The translations under genes were made by a program, and so were the position numbers. This document shows, piece by piece, positions 14,792 through 24,697 of a stretch of 64,000 bases of DNA. The stretch lies in NCBI RefSeq assembly GCF_007692655.1, contig NZ_REBQ01000104.1:1-64000 (forward strand). Direction: 5' to 3'. The notes under the pieces were generated by a model. The model made no database searches. It was not told where the DNA came from and saw only the letters and a list, made by a program, of their open reading frames with translations. The DNA is from Halomonas sp. (lineage in GTDB: Bacteria > Pseudomonadota > Gammaproteobacteria > Pseudomonadales > Halomonadaceae). Numbering within the stretch: position 1 is the first letter of the stretch; every line of letters begins with the position of its first letter.

Positions 14792-15811
14792 CTACTGCTT
14801 AAAAACGCTGGTGAAGTGCGAAAGCTCTTTCAGCTTCTCAAGCGGCAGTTTCGAGGCCTGGGCATCCTGAGCCACCATCACCCCCTCTTTCAAGGTGTCC
14901 GCGACGCCCGAGCAGTAGAGCGCAGCGCCAGCGTTTAACGCAACAATATCGGCAGCAGCACCTTCACCGGAAAGGGCTGATTTAACCAAACGCAAACTAT
15001 CTTCCGCACTATTGGCTTTCAGCGTTGCTAAGCTCTGGCGCTCAATGCCCAGCGCTTCAGGCGTGATGGTGTACTGGGTGATTTCGCCCTCTTTTAGCTC
15101 CGCCACTAAGGTAGGGCTTGCCAGTGATATCTCATCCAACCCGTCTTCTGAGTGCACGACCATGACGTGGCGGCTACCCAGGGTTTTAAGCACTTCGGCC
15201 ATCAGCGGCACCAGCTCTGGCGCGTAAACACCCAGCACTTGATTGGGCGCGCTAGCCGGGTTGGTTAACGGCCCCAGAATATTAAACAGTGTACGCACCC
15301 CCATCTCACGACGCGGGCCAATGGCGTAGCGCATGGCGGGGTGGTGGTTGGGAGCAAACATAAAACCGACGCCCACCTGCTCAATACAGCGCGCTACCTG
15401 GTCAGGCTTTAGGTCCAGATAAATACCCGCCACATCAAACAAATCTGCACTGCCGGAGGAGGACGAAACGCTGCGGTTACCGTGCTTGGCAACATGGGCA
15501 CCCGCTGCTGCGGCAACAAAGCTGGCGGCAGTGGAAACGTTAAATAGATTAGCGCCATCACCGCCGGTGCCAACGATATCCACCACGTTTTCAACACTCA
15601 ACTCGACACGCTTCATCAGTTCGCGCATGACCTGAGCGGCGGCGCTGATTTCGATAACGCTTTCACCCTTCATGGCTAAACCGACCAGCAGGCCACCAAT
15701 TTGCGCATCACTGGCATCACCGGTCATGATCTGGCGCATGAGTGCGTGCATGGCATCAAAAGATAGGTCTTCGCGGCGCATTACCGCATTAATCGCGTCT
15801 CGCATTTGCAT
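14792..15811 (-). CDS. trpD: Anthranilate phosphoribosyltransferase
   Basis: This 339-residue enzyme attaches the PRPP ribose-phosphate to anthranilate. The glycine-rich PRPP loop DIVGTGGDGANLFNVST (about 83-99), KHGNRSVSSSSGSADL and the GPLTNPA motif are all present. Length is normal. It lies between trpG (37 bases upstream) and trpC (about 56 bases downstream) in one transcription unit. Confidence 0.96.
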   Translation of the reverse strand: MQMRDAINAVMRREDLSFDAMHALMRQIMTGDASDAQIGGLLVGLAMKGESVIEISAAAQVMRELMKRVELSVENVVDIVGTGGDGANLFNVSTAASFVAAAAGAHVAKHGNRSVSSSSGSADLFDVAGIYLDLKPDQVARCIEQVGVGFMFAPNHHPAMRYAIGPRREMGVRTLFNILGPLTNPASAPNQVLGVYAPELVPLMAEVLKTLGSRHVMVVHSEDGLDEISLASPTLVAELKEGEITQYTITPEALGIERQSLATLKANSAEDSLRLVKSALSGEGAAADIVALNAGAALYCSGVADTLKEGVMVAQDAQASKLPLEKLKELSHFTSVFKQ

Positions 15812-15847
15812 GAGCAGAGTGGCCCTTAAAGCGTGTTAAATCGGCGA

Positions 15848-16438
15848 TCAGCCGCGTTTTAAAAAATTAGCCAGTAACTCGTGGCCTTGACGGGTGAGAA
15901 TCGACTCAGGGTGAAACTGAACCCCTTCGATATCCAGCTCACGGTGACGTAAGCCCATTATCAAGCCCGGCGTCACGTCGTCATCACCGGTCCAGGAAGT
16001 GATCTCCAAACAGTCAGGCAGGCTTTCTCTATCAACCACCAACGAGTGGTAACGGGTCACCTCAACGGGGTTATCCAGCCCTTCAAAGACGCCTTGGTTA
16101 GCGTGCAGCACGGCTGATGTTTTACCATGCATCACCTGCGGAGCGCGCACCACCTTGCCACCGTACACCTGACCAATTGCTTGATGACCGAGGCAAACAC
16201 CTAATATAGGTAGCTTGCCAGCAAAGTGTTGAATGGCAGCCATGGAAATACCCGCTTCATTGGGCGTGCAAGGGCCCGGCGACACCACCAGGTGCGTAGG
16301 CGCCAGCGCGTCAATCTGCTCAATGGTGATTTCGTCATTTCGGTGAGTAATCACCTCTGCACCAAGCTCACCCAGGTACTGCACGATGTTAAATGTGAAG
16401 CTATCGTAGTTATCCAACATGAGGACTTTCTGAGCCAT
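15848..16438 (-). CDS. trpG: Anthranilate synthase component II (glutamine amidotransferase)
   Basis: This 196-residue class I glutamine amidotransferase supplies ammonia to TrpE. The catalytic Cys is in [11 protein letters not shown] (Cys near residue 80), the oxyanion loop is [11 protein letters not shown], and the catalytic His-x-Glu is in VQFHPESIL near 170. Such subunits often also serve aminodeoxychorismate synthase (PabA role). Its usual neighbour trpE lies about 6 kb away, beyond the formate dehydrogenase genes. Confidence 0.94.
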   Translation of the reverse strand: MAQKVLMLDNYDSFTFNIVQYLGELGAEVITHRNDEITIEQIDALAPTHLVVSPGPCTPNEAGISMAAIQHFAGKLPILGVCLGHQAIGQVYGGKVVRAPQVMHGKTSAVLHANQGVFEGLDNPVEVTRYHSLVVDRESLPDCLEITSWTGDDDVTPGLIMGLRHRELDIEGVQFHPESILTRQGHELLANFLKRG

Positions 16439-16582
16439 AACCGCTTGATACTCCTGTCACTGTCTTTGCAGCTGTCTTTACAACTGGCGTTGCAATGGCT
16501 CGTTGGTTACCCAGGTCGGTAAATAGTTGCCATCTGCTTCATACCCAGGATGATACCGCAACCAAGCACTCCCTTGCAGGGG

Positions 16583-19372
16583 TTAAGTGTCGCTCCGCGC
16601 CAACCGACAGGCTGCATACTTGAACTCAGGGATTTTGCCATAGGGGTCAAGGGCCGGATTGGTGAGCAGATTGGCCGCCGCTTCGGCGTAAGCAAAGGGT
16701 ACAAACACCATACCATCGGGGATACTCGCGTCCACCCGCGCGGCTAGCGTGATCGTGCCACGCCGGGTGGTAATCGTGAGCGGCTCACCCGGGGCAACAC
16801 CTAAGCGGTTGAGTTCACCGGGCGAAAGGCTAGCCACGGCAGCAGGCTCAAGGGCATCCAATACCCTGCTACGTCGCGTCATTGAACCCGTGTGCCAATG
16901 CTCTAACTGTCGCCCGGTGGTGAGTACTGTTGGATAGTTGTCGTCCACCGGCTCGTCCGGCGGCAAGGGTCGCGTAGGCGAAAATTTGGCACGGCCACCG
17001 CTGCGGGGAAAGCTATCGCTGAAGACCACATCCTGGCCGGGGGTATTATCGCCGGCGCAAGGATAGGTAACGGACCCTTCCCGGGCCAACCGTTCCCAGC
17101 TAATGTGGTTCAGCGATGCCATGCCCTGCTGCATCTCTGCAAACACCTCACCAGGATGCTGATAGTGCCACGCTAGGCCGAAACGGTTAGCGATCTGTTG
17201 GATGATCCACCAGTCCGGCTTGGCCTCGCCGGGTAGCGGCAACGCAATGCGGCCCAACTGAACCTGGCGATTGGTGTTGGTTACCGTGCCCTCTTTTTCC
17301 GGCCACGCAGAAGCAGGCAGAATGACATCGGCAAACTGGGCGGTTTCAGTCACAAACAGATCCTGTACAACCAAGTGTTCAAGCTTCCCTAATGCCGCGC
17401 GGGCATGGTGAAGATCAGGGTCGGACATCGCCGGATTTTCACCCAGAATATACATGCCGCGCACTTGGCCCGCATGAATAGCATCCATTATTTCCACCAC
17501 GGTAAGGCCCGGTTCGGCATCCAGCGGCGTGCTCCACAGCTCTTCAAAAGCGGCGCGCAGCTGGCTATCGCCTACAGGTTGATAGTCCGGCAGCACCATG
17601 GGGATCAACCCCGCGTCGGACGCGCCCTGCACGTTGTTCTGCCCGCGCAGTGGATGCAGGCCGGTGCCTGGGCGGCCGGTATGGCCGCAGGCCAGCGCCA
17701 GGGAGATCAAGCAGCGGGCGTTGTCGGTGCCGTGGGTGTGTTGGGAAATACCCATGCCCCAGAAAATCATCGCCTTCTCAGCATTGGCGAAGCGGCGGGC
17801 AATATCTCGAATCACTCCAGGCTCGACGCCGCATAGCTTGCTCATGCACTCCGGCGTACTGCCAGCCACGCTCTGTTTCAGCGCGTCAAAACCTTCAGTG
17901 TGATCGGCAATATACGCCTCGTCATATAGCCCTTCGGCTATCACCACGTTAAGAATAGCGTTGAACAGTGCCACATCGGCCCCGGGGGTAAAGCGCACAC
18001 TTAGGGCAGCGTAGGCATCCAACGCCTGACCGCGAGGATCAAGAATAATAATCTCGGTACCACGCTTGGCGGCCTGTTTGAAAAACGTAGCGGCCACGGG
18101 GTGATTCACCGCCGGGTTACAGCCCGTCAGAAGTACCACGTCCGCTTCAAGTGCCTGCATAAAAGAAGCAGTCACCGCCCCCGAACCCAAGCACTCCATT
18201 AACGCCGCCACGGAGCTGGCGTGACACAACCGCGTACAGTGGTCGACATTGTTGTTGCCAAAGCCGGTACGCACCAGTTTCTGAAACAGCCACGCCTCTT
18301 CATTGGAGCATTTGGCGCTGCCAAAGCCTGCCAGCGCTCTAGGGCCATGCTGATGTTTTAGCTCCACCAACCCGTCCGCCGCTGCGGCGAGCGCCTCTTC
18401 CCAAGTTGCTTCGCGAAAATGGGTGAGCGGCTGGGCAGGATCAAAACCAGGATCCAGTGCTTTGGGGACCCCGGGTTTGCGGATCAGCGGTGTGGTTAAG
18501 CGTGCCGAATGACGAGGATAATCGAAACCAAAGCGGCCTTTAACGCACAGCCGGTTGTGGTTTGAGGGGCCATCGCGCCCTGCCACATAGGCGATAGCAT
18601 CGTCTTTGATGTGATAGGTCAACTGGCAACCCACCCCGCAGTAGGGGCATACCGAATCCACCTGTCGGTCTATCGCCTTGGAATCTCCCCGCCCCTGGGC
18701 ATTGACCAGCGTTGCTGGCATGAGCGCCCCGGTGGGACAGGCCTGCACGCATTCACCGCAGCCGACGCAGGTGCTGTCGCCCATCATGTCGTCAAAGTCG
18801 AACACGATGCTCGCCGCTGCACCGCGATGAGCAAGGCCAATGACATCGTTACTCTGCACCTCACGGCAGGCGCGCACACAGAGCGTACACTCAATGCAGG
18901 CGTCTAAACTGACCTGCATGGCGGGATGGCTCGCATCCACCGCCTTATTGGGTCTCAACGTTTCTTCACGCTGGGGCGGCAGCCACTCTTTGACGAGGCT
19001 CTCTTCAACGCCTAACTGATCGGCCATGGCCCAGAAATGGCTGGAGCGGTCAGGGCTTTCAGCCCTACCAGGCTGATCCGCCATCAGCAGCTCCATGACG
19101 CCTTCCCGGGCCACTTGGGCGCGTTCCGAGCTTGCGCTATGCACCACCATATTCGGCGCGGCTTCACGCAGGCAGCTGGCTGCTAAGGCACGCTCACCTT
19201 CCACTTCGACCATACAGACACGGCAGTTACCGTCGGCACGGTAGCCAGGGGCCTCTTTAAAACACAGGTGGGGAATGGTTTCCCCAGCCCGCTTGGCCAC
19301 CTGCCATAGGGTTTCACCGGGGTAGGCGCTGACGTCTGCCCCATCAAAGGTGAGTGTAAAAGAGGTAGTCAT
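16583..19372 (-). CDS. fdsA: NAD-dependent formate dehydrogenase, molybdenum/tungsten catalytic subunit
   Basis: This 929-residue protein has, in order, an NADH dehydrogenase chain G-like [2Fe-2S] domain (CFKEAPGYRADGNCRVC), a two-cluster ferredoxin segment (CIECTLCVRAC and CVGCGECVQACP), and the Mo/W-bis-MGD domain. The latter starts with its own [4Fe-4S] motif (CPYCGVGC) and carries the catalytic Cys in HCTRLCHAS near residue 380. It oxidises formate to CO2 or the reverse. Its start overlaps the stop of the diaphorase gene by 4 bases, so the two are translationally coupled. The accessory genes fdsC and fdsD are not in this window. Confidence 0.9.
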   Translation of the reverse strand: MTTSFTLTFDGADVSAYPGETLWQVAKRAGETIPHLCFKEAPGYRADGNCRVCMVEVEGERALAASCLREAAPNMVVHSASSERAQVAREGVMELLMADQPGRAESPDRSSHFWAMADQLGVEESLVKEWLPPQREETLRPNKAVDASHPAMQVSLDACIECTLCVRACREVQSNDVIGLAHRGAAASIVFDFDDMMGDSTCVGCGECVQACPTGALMPATLVNAQGRGDSKAIDRQVDSVCPYCGVGCQLTYHIKDDAIAYVAGRDGPSNHNRLCVKGRFGFDYPRHSARLTTPLIRKPGVPKALDPGFDPAQPLTHFREATWEEALAAAADGLVELKHQHGPRALAGFGSAKCSNEEAWLFQKLVRTGFGNNNVDHCTRLCHASSVAALMECLGSGAVTASFMQALEADVVLLTGCNPAVNHPVAATFFKQAAKRGTEIIILDPRGQALDAYAALSVRFTPGADVALFNAILNVVIAEGLYDEAYIADHTEGFDALKQSVAGSTPECMSKLCGVEPGVIRDIARRFANAEKAMIFWGMGISQHTHGTDNARCLISLALACGHTGRPGTGLHPLRGQNNVQGASDAGLIPMVLPDYQPVGDSQLRAAFEELWSTPLDAEPGLTVVEIMDAIHAGQVRGMYILGENPAMSDPDLHHARAALGKLEHLVVQDLFVTETAQFADVILPASAWPEKEGTVTNTNRQVQLGRIALPLPGEAKPDWWIIQQIANRFGLAWHYQHPGEVFAEMQQGMASLNHISWERLAREGSVTYPCAGDNTPGQDVVFSDSFPRSGGRAKFSPTRPLPPDEPVDDNYPTVLTTGRQLEHWHTGSMTRRSRVLDALEPAAVASLSPGELNRLGVAPGEPLTITTRRGTITLAARVDASIPDGMVFVPFAYAEAAANLLTNPALDPYGKIPEFKYAACRLARSDT

Positions 19373-21108
19373 GGCTCCCCTCCTTGTCCAGCATCGCTGA
19401 CAATAATCTGCTGCTGAGCAAGCTCAGCGCGAAAATCTTTCAACAATCCCAGTACGGGGTTGGGCGCTGCTTGCCCCAGCCCACAAATCGAGGCGTCCTG
19501 CATCACCTGCGCCAGTCGGGTCAGTTGGCCGACATCCCAATCGTCTCGCTCTAGCAGGGTCAACATTTTTTCAGTGCCTACACGGCAGGGGGTGCACTGG
19601 CCGCAGGATTCATCGGCAAAAAAAGCCAATAGGTTGCTCGCCACCGCCTGCAGATTATCCTGCTGGGAGAGCACGATTACCGCCGCCGAGCCGATAAAAC
19701 AGCCATGCTCCTGGAGAGTATCGAAATCCAGCGGGATATCCGCTTTGCTGGCGGGCAGAATACCCCCTGAGGCACCACCGGGCAGATAGGCCCCTAACTG
19801 ATGGCCTTCCGCCATGCCACCGCAATATTCATCGACCAGTTCCCGCAGGGTGATCCCCGCAGGCGCCAGATAAACACCGGGGTGCTTTACCCGCCCTGAG
19901 ACAGAAAAACTACGCAAACCGGAACGCCCGTTGCGGCCATGCCCGGCAAACCAGTTGGCGCCTTGATGCCAAATCGGCGCAATCCAATACACTGTCTCAA
20001 CGTTATTGACCAGCGTAGGGCGATTAAACAACCCCTGTTGCGCCACATAGGGAGGACGATGGCGAGGTTTGCCTGGCTTACCTTCTAGCGACTCAATTAA
20101 TGCCGACTCTTCGCCACAGATATAGGCCCCTGCACCCCGGCGAAGGACGATATAGCCCGCAGCGAGTATTCCTGACTGTTCAAGCTCGGCAATTGCTTCC
20201 CGCAGGACGCGATGCAAACCGGGATACTCATCACGCAGATAGATATAGAGCGCTTGAGCCTCTATCGCCCAGGCGCTTATCAGTGCGCCCTCCAAAAACT
20301 GATGGGGTGATTTTTCGAGATGAAAGCGATCTTTAAAGGTGCCCGGCTCGCCCTCATCGGCGTTGATCACACAGTAGCGTGGCCCAGGCTCCTGGCGCAC
20401 AAAGTGCCATTTTTTGAAGGTGGGGAAGCCTGCGCCACCGAGACCTCGTAGGCCTGCGTTTTGCAGCGCGGTCATCAATTCATCAACGCTAACCTTGCCA
20501 GCGCGGCAGTCATTGAGCAGTCGATAACCGCCCGCTTGCTGATACTCTTCCAGGCGCTGCCATAAAATAGCTTCTGGATGAAAGTGGCCAGTATCTACAA
20601 CGGCCGCTACCCCTTCTGCAGTGGCAAACTGCAAGTGATGATGGCCCACCTCCACCACCGGTGCACTATCGCACCGCCCCATACAGGGAGCGCGTAAAAC
20701 ACGCACGGTGTCTGGATCAAAACCTGCTTCTAACTTGGCCTTTAACTGGGCAGCCCCCGCCAGTTGGCAAGAGAGCGAGTCACACACGCGCACGGTGGTA
20801 TCTGGTGGAGGCGCCTGGTCATCGTGTACAACATCGAAATGGGCATAGAAGGTGGCTGTTTCATAAACTGCCGCCATGGGCAGGTTCATATACTCAGCCA
20901 ATGCCCGTAGCTCTATCATTGACAAATGACCGCGACTATCCTGTATGACGTGTAAATGCTCAAGCAACTGATCCCGTTGGCGTAACGCGGGCTGGACACG
21001 CTCATCGCCCAACAATGCTCTAAGCGTCACCAGAGCCACAGGAGATAGCTCGCGGCCTTTTTGTTGTCCACGCCGATAATGCACTGAAGAAATACGCCTG
21101 TTCGCCAT
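19369..21108 (-). CDS. fdsB: Formate dehydrogenase diaphorase subunit, NuoE-NuoF fusion
   Basis: This 579-residue fused subunit has a NuoE/FdsG-like thioredoxin fold with four [2Fe-2S] cysteines (CDSLSC and RAPCMGRC) over about the first 160 residues. A NuoF/FdsB domain follows, with the FMN/NAD glycine-rich loops GLRGLGGAGFPTF and GAGAYICGEESALIESLEG. The C-terminal [4Fe-4S] site is ESCGQCTPCRVGT. It transfers electrons from FdsA to NAD+. In Cupriavidus-type Fds enzymes the two parts are separate genes, so the fusion is noteworthy but not unique. It is first in the operon and divergent from the metal-binding protein gene. Confidence 0.88.
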   Translation of the reverse strand: MANRRISSVHYRRGQQKGRELSPVALVTLRALLGDERVQPALRQRDQLLEHLHVIQDSRGHLSMIELRALAEYMNLPMAAVYETATFYAHFDVVHDDQAPPPDTTVRVCDSLSCQLAGAAQLKAKLEAGFDPDTVRVLRAPCMGRCDSAPVVEVGHHHLQFATAEGVAAVVDTGHFHPEAILWQRLEEYQQAGGYRLLNDCRAGKVSVDELMTALQNAGLRGLGGAGFPTFKKWHFVRQEPGPRYCVINADEGEPGTFKDRFHLEKSPHQFLEGALISAWAIEAQALYIYLRDEYPGLHRVLREAIAELEQSGILAAGYIVLRRGAGAYICGEESALIESLEGKPGKPRHRPPYVAQQGLFNRPTLVNNVETVYWIAPIWHQGANWFAGHGRNGRSGLRSFSVSGRVKHPGVYLAPAGITLRELVDEYCGGMAEGHQLGAYLPGGASGGILPASKADIPLDFDTLQEHGCFIGSAAVIVLSQQDNLQAVASNLLAFFADESCGQCTPCRVGTEKMLTLLERDDWDVGQLTRLAQVMQDASICGLGQAAPNPVLGLLKDFRAELAQQQIIVSDAGQGGEP

Positions 21109-21304
21109 AGGGCACGCTATGATTAAGGGTATATACCCTCAGCATAGTGCCAGTTGTGCGTTGAGGGAAACATCACTTGGGCGATAACTCTTTTAGCCAG
21201 CACTGATATTGGAACTGGCAACAGAGCAGTGCAGTCTTTATTATCTGCCGTCTTTTCCGATAGGTTTCAGGGTCGGTTGCTTTCTCTACAGTTTGGAGCG
21301 TGGA

Positions 21305-22225
21305 ATGTATAAGCGGTTTACCTGGGTCAGTACGCTCTTATTTGTTGCGCTAATCAGTGCTACTTCCGCCAGCGCCAATACGTCACTCAATGTTATCGCT
21401 TCGTTTTCTGTCCTTGAGGATTTAGTAAAGCGGGTAGCCGGTGACAAAGTTCGCGTTAACGTCATTGTCCCTGCGGGTAAGGATGTCCACCGCTGGGAGC
21501 TTTCGCCCCCCAATGTGCTCGCGCTGGAAGAGACCCATATTGTGTTTTATAACGGACTGGGGCTAGAACCATGGATACATCATGTGGAAGCGATGGCAGA
21601 CGACAACCTCACCTTGGTGGAAGTCGCTAAAAAAGCCGATTATGCCCCGCTAGCAATCTCCACAGGGCAGTATAGCGAAGAGCCTGACCCGCATATGTGG
21701 ATGGACCCGCAAGGCGCTGCAGCCTACATTGATGTCATTGCCGACACCCTGGCCGAGCACCTCCCAGAACAAGCCGATGCTTTTTATGCCCGTGCTGAAG
21801 AGGCGCACAAGGCACTCAGCAACCTCCATCAAGCTTTGAAAGAGCGGCTTGACGGCATTCCCCAAACTAACCGTACGTTGATCACCAGCGAGGCAGGATT
21901 TGGTTACTTTGCCCGCGCCTATGGATTTGAGGCGCAAGGAATTTGGGGAGTTAATCATGAGACCCTGGGTAGCGCCCAGGCAATGGCAGACATGAGCGAA
22001 TACCTTACTGAAACGCGCCCGCGCCCATCGGCGCTATTTTATGAAAGCACCACGCCGGATATTCATATGGATGCCCTGTCGCGGTATACCAACATCCCCC
22101 TGGCGGGGCCGCTGTATGTTGATGCACTTAGCGGTAAAGATGGGCCAGCGGCCAATTACCCAGCCATGCTTCGCCATAATGCTGAAGTGCTGCACTCCGC
22201 ACTTGGAGGTGCTAGGGCCGAGTAA
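21305..22225 (+). CDS. Metal (Zn/Mn) ABC transporter substrate-binding protein, orphan
   Basis: This 306-residue periplasmic protein has a signal peptide MYKRFTWVSTLLFVALISATSASA and the cluster A-I metal-binder layout. Putative ligands are His in AGKDVHRWELS, His in DPHMWMDP and acidic residues near YESTTPD. There is no His-rich loop of the ZnuA type, so Mn or Fe (SitA/MntC-like) is possible as well as Zn. The ATG at 21305 is preferred over 21209 because GGAG lies six bases upstream and the signal peptide then sits at the N terminus. No permease or ATPase gene is adjacent. Confidence 0.85.
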   Translation: MYKRFTWVSTLLFVALISATSASANTSLNVIASFSVLEDLVKRVAGDKVRVNVIVPAGKDVHRWELSPPNVLALEETHIVFYNGLGLEPWIHHVEAMADDNLTLVEVAKKADYAPLAISTGQYSEEPDPHMWMDPQGAAAYIDVIADTLAEHLPEQADAFYARAEEAHKALSNLHQALKERLDGIPQTNRTLITSEAGFGYFARAYGFEAQGIWGVNHETLGSAQAMADMSEYLTETRPRPSALFYESTTPDIHMDALSRYTNIPLAGPLYVDALSGKDGPAANYPAMLRHNAEVLHSALGGARAE

Positions 22226-22238
22226 TCGGCCCTAGCAC
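22209..22238. terminator. Perfect 13-bp hairpin enclosing the stop codon
   Basis: GTGCTAGGGCCGA pairs perfectly with TCGGCCCTAGCAC around a GTAA loop. The loop contains the TAA stop of the metal-binding protein gene. It lies between two convergent genes (trpE ends at 22263). There is no T run, so it may be a processing or stabilising hairpin rather than a classical terminator. Confidence 0.75.
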
Positions 22239-22262
22239 ACTATTGCGAATAGCATTCACTAT

Positions 22263-23753
22263 TTAAAGATTATCTAATCCGCGCTCGGCCATGGCGACTG
22301 CCCGGAAAATCGCGCGCCCTTTATTAAGGGTTTCCTGCCACTCCATGTCAGGCACCGAGTCGGCCACAATACCCGCGCCTGCTTGAACATGGAGCTGTCC
22401 ATCTTTAATCACCGCCGTGCGTATCGCTATCGCGGTATCCATATTACCGTGCCAGGAAAGATAGCCAACTGCCCCGGAGTATATGCCACGTTTTACTGGT
22501 TCAACCTCATCGATAATTTCCAATGCTCGAATTTTAGGCGCTCCTGACACCGTTCCCGCTGGGAAGGTAGCACGCAGCGCGTCCATGGCGGTTAAGCCAG
22601 GCTTCAATTTACCGGTTACGTTAGAGACGATGTGCATCACATGAGAATAACGCTCGACCACCATCTGGTCGGTGACTTCAACGCTACCCGTTTGACAGAT
22701 TCTGCCTACGTCATTGCGACCCAGATCAATCAGCATGAGGTGTTCCGCTAGCTCTTTAGGATCGGCCAGCAGGTCCGCTTCTAAAATGTCGTCTTCCTCT
22801 TCGGTTTTGCCGCGCTTGCGAGTACCGGCAATCGGCCGCACGGTCACTTCGCCCTCTTCCAAGCGGGTCAAAATTTCGGGCGAAGACCCCACTACCTGAT
22901 GATCGTCCAGATTAAAGAAAAACATATAAGGCGATGGGTTAAGGCTGCGCAGTGCGCGATAAAGATCCAGCGGCGACGCCTGATAAGGAATCGACATGCG
23001 CTGTGAAGGTACGCACTGCATGATGTCCCCCGCTAGCACATACTCTTTGATTTTATCGACCGCAGCTTTAAAGCCCTGCTCCGTAAAGCCTGAGTTAAAA
23101 TCACTCTCCTTCACCGGCTGGCGACTGCTGCCCGCATTATTGGGGCTGACCTGCGCTTCACGCAGGCGGGTTTCCAGATGGGTTAAATGCGCTAGACCGC
23201 CCTCAAGGGCATCCGGCTCATCAGGATCAACGTGGGTCCAAATGGTCAACCGCCCAGAAAGGTTATCGAACACCACAAAATCATTGCAGACCATCAACAA
23301 AATATCAGGCACGTTTAATGGGTCTGGTTTATCAGCTCCCCCACGTAATCTTGGCTCGATATAGCGGATGGTGTCGTAGCCGAAGTAACCGACCAGACCG
23401 CCGTCGAAACGTGGTTTGTCTTCTAACTTTGGCACTTTAAAGCGGCTTTGAAATTGCTCAATCCACGCCAAAGGATCTTCAACTTCAGTAACGCCAACGG
23501 TTTCGCCTTCTTTAATGTGGCGTACGGTAAAGCCGCGCACTTCGATGCGCTCATGACTGGGCAGACCAATCATTGAGTAGCGCCCCCACTTTTCGCCACC
23601 TTGAACAGACTCTAATAAAAATGTCCACGGCGTATTCGCCAGCTTTAAGTAGGTAGATAGCGGCGTATCTAAATCAGCGAGCACATCACGCGAAACAGGA
23701 ATTCGGTTGTAGCCTGCCTGGCTAAGCTCGTGAAAACGTTCCGGGGTCATCAT
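22263..23753 (-). CDS. trpE: Anthranilate synthase component I
   Basis: This 496-residue chorismate-utilising enzyme makes anthranilate with TrpG. The N-terminal segment carries the Trp feedback-site pattern ([15 protein letters not shown]). The C-terminal catalytic domain has [31 protein letters not shown] and [14 protein letters not shown]. Its ATG overlaps the gph stop by one base (TAATG), which implies translational coupling. I see no leader peptide attenuator directly upstream because gph abuts. Confidence 0.96.
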   Translation of the reverse strand: MMTPERFHELSQAGYNRIPVSRDVLADLDTPLSTYLKLANTPWTFLLESVQGGEKWGRYSMIGLPSHERIEVRGFTVRHIKEGETVGVTEVEDPLAWIEQFQSRFKVPKLEDKPRFDGGLVGYFGYDTIRYIEPRLRGGADKPDPLNVPDILLMVCNDFVVFDNLSGRLTIWTHVDPDEPDALEGGLAHLTHLETRLREAQVSPNNAGSSRQPVKESDFNSGFTEQGFKAAVDKIKEYVLAGDIMQCVPSQRMSIPYQASPLDLYRALRSLNPSPYMFFFNLDDHQVVGSSPEILTRLEEGEVTVRPIAGTRKRGKTEEEDDILEADLLADPKELAEHLMLIDLGRNDVGRICQTGSVEVTDQMVVERYSHVMHIVSNVTGKLKPGLTAMDALRATFPAGTVSGAPKIRALEIIDEVEPVKRGIYSGAVGYLSWHGNMDTAIAIRTAVIKDGQLHVQAGAGIVADSVPDMEWQETLNKGRAIFRAVAMAERGLDNL

Positions 23754-24469
23754 TAAGCGGTCCTTGTCACATTTGGAGGCATCAGCAGTGCCGTTAGCGA
23801 TGGAAGCACTACATCGGGCTTACTCAGTTCAATGGGTTCGCCATGGTTATAGCCATAGGGCAGCGCCAGGGTGGCAAACCCGGCGGCCTTACCTGCCGCC
23901 ATATCATGACGGGAGTCTCCCACCATAAGACATTCAACCGGCGTTACCTTGCACGTACTGGCAGCGTGAAGCAGTGGCAGAGGGCTAGGCTTTTTTTCAG
24001 CCAGCGAATCGCCACCAATCCACAGCGTAAAAAACGCCAGCAAGTTAAAATGACTCAACAGTGGCTCAATAAAACGCTCAGGCTTATTGGTAATTAACAC
24101 CAAGATTAAGCCCTTTCCATGCAGTGTTTGAAGTGTGTGCACCACCCCAGGGTAAAGCGTCGTCAACGTATTGGGCGCTGCGCCATAGTGGACCATAAAA
24201 GCATCATAGGCGCGCTGCTGAAGCGAGGGATCAGGGGTACTTTGCAATGCCCAGGACAAGGCTCGCTCAACCAACACCGGTGCGCCATTCCCCACCCAGT
24301 TGCGCACGTCTTCCTGAGTGGGAACAGCCAGGCCCAGCTCACAAAGCGTGCGTGCCACTGCGGCAGCAAGGTCGGGGACGGAATCGATCAGCGTACCATC
24401 CAGATCAAACGCAATCAGCCGCTTACCCTGCAGCACAGGATGCAGTGCTGAATGTAATGTTAAATCCAC
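23753..24469 (-). CDS. gph: Phosphoglycolate phosphatase
   Basis: This 238-residue HAD-superfamily hydrolase has motif [13 protein letters not shown] near residue 19, motif [13 protein letters not shown], and motif [14 protein letters not shown] and [16 protein letters not shown]. It removes 2-phosphoglycolate formed by DNA repair or oxygenase side reactions. The gph-trpE order is a long-standing gammaproteobacterial arrangement, and rpe is found one gene upstream here. Confidence 0.93.
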   Translation of the reverse strand: MDLTLHSALHPVLQGKRLIAFDLDGTLIDSVPDLAAAVARTLCELGLAVPTQEDVRNWVGNGAPVLVERALSWALQSTPDPSLQQRAYDAFMVHYGAAPNTLTTLYPGVVHTLQTLHGKGLILVLITNKPERFIEPLLSHFNLLAFFTLWIGGDSLAEKKPSPLPLLHAASTCKVTPVECLMVGDSRHDMAAGKAAGFATLALPYGYNHGEPIELSKPDVVLPSLTALLMPPNVTRTA

Positions 24470-24643
24470 CTTATTTACCCTCTGGCGTTGTCAGCTACTC
24501 ACACTACCCTTATAAACGTTGCTGTTAAGAACACTGCTTTGCAGCTAGCATTTTCACAAGCGCTATTAACAGTCGCATTTCAGTCAGGCAACTATCTTAC
24601 CTGTTCAGGGCGAACCTACGCATTAGTCAGGAGCCTAAGAAAC

Positions 24644-24679
24644 TTCTATGCTGTGGCTAATTTCTATGCTGTGGCTAAT
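24644..24679. repeat. 18-bp perfect tandem duplication in the ndh leader
   Basis: The unit TTCTATGCTGTGGCTAAT occurs twice in tandem, ending 18 bases before the ndh start and just upstream of its AAGGAG ribosome binding site. In the extended upstream frame it would encode FYAVAN twice, but that frame is unlikely to be translated. Confidence 0.9.
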
Positions 24680-24697
24680 TTAGCCAAGGAGATAGCA

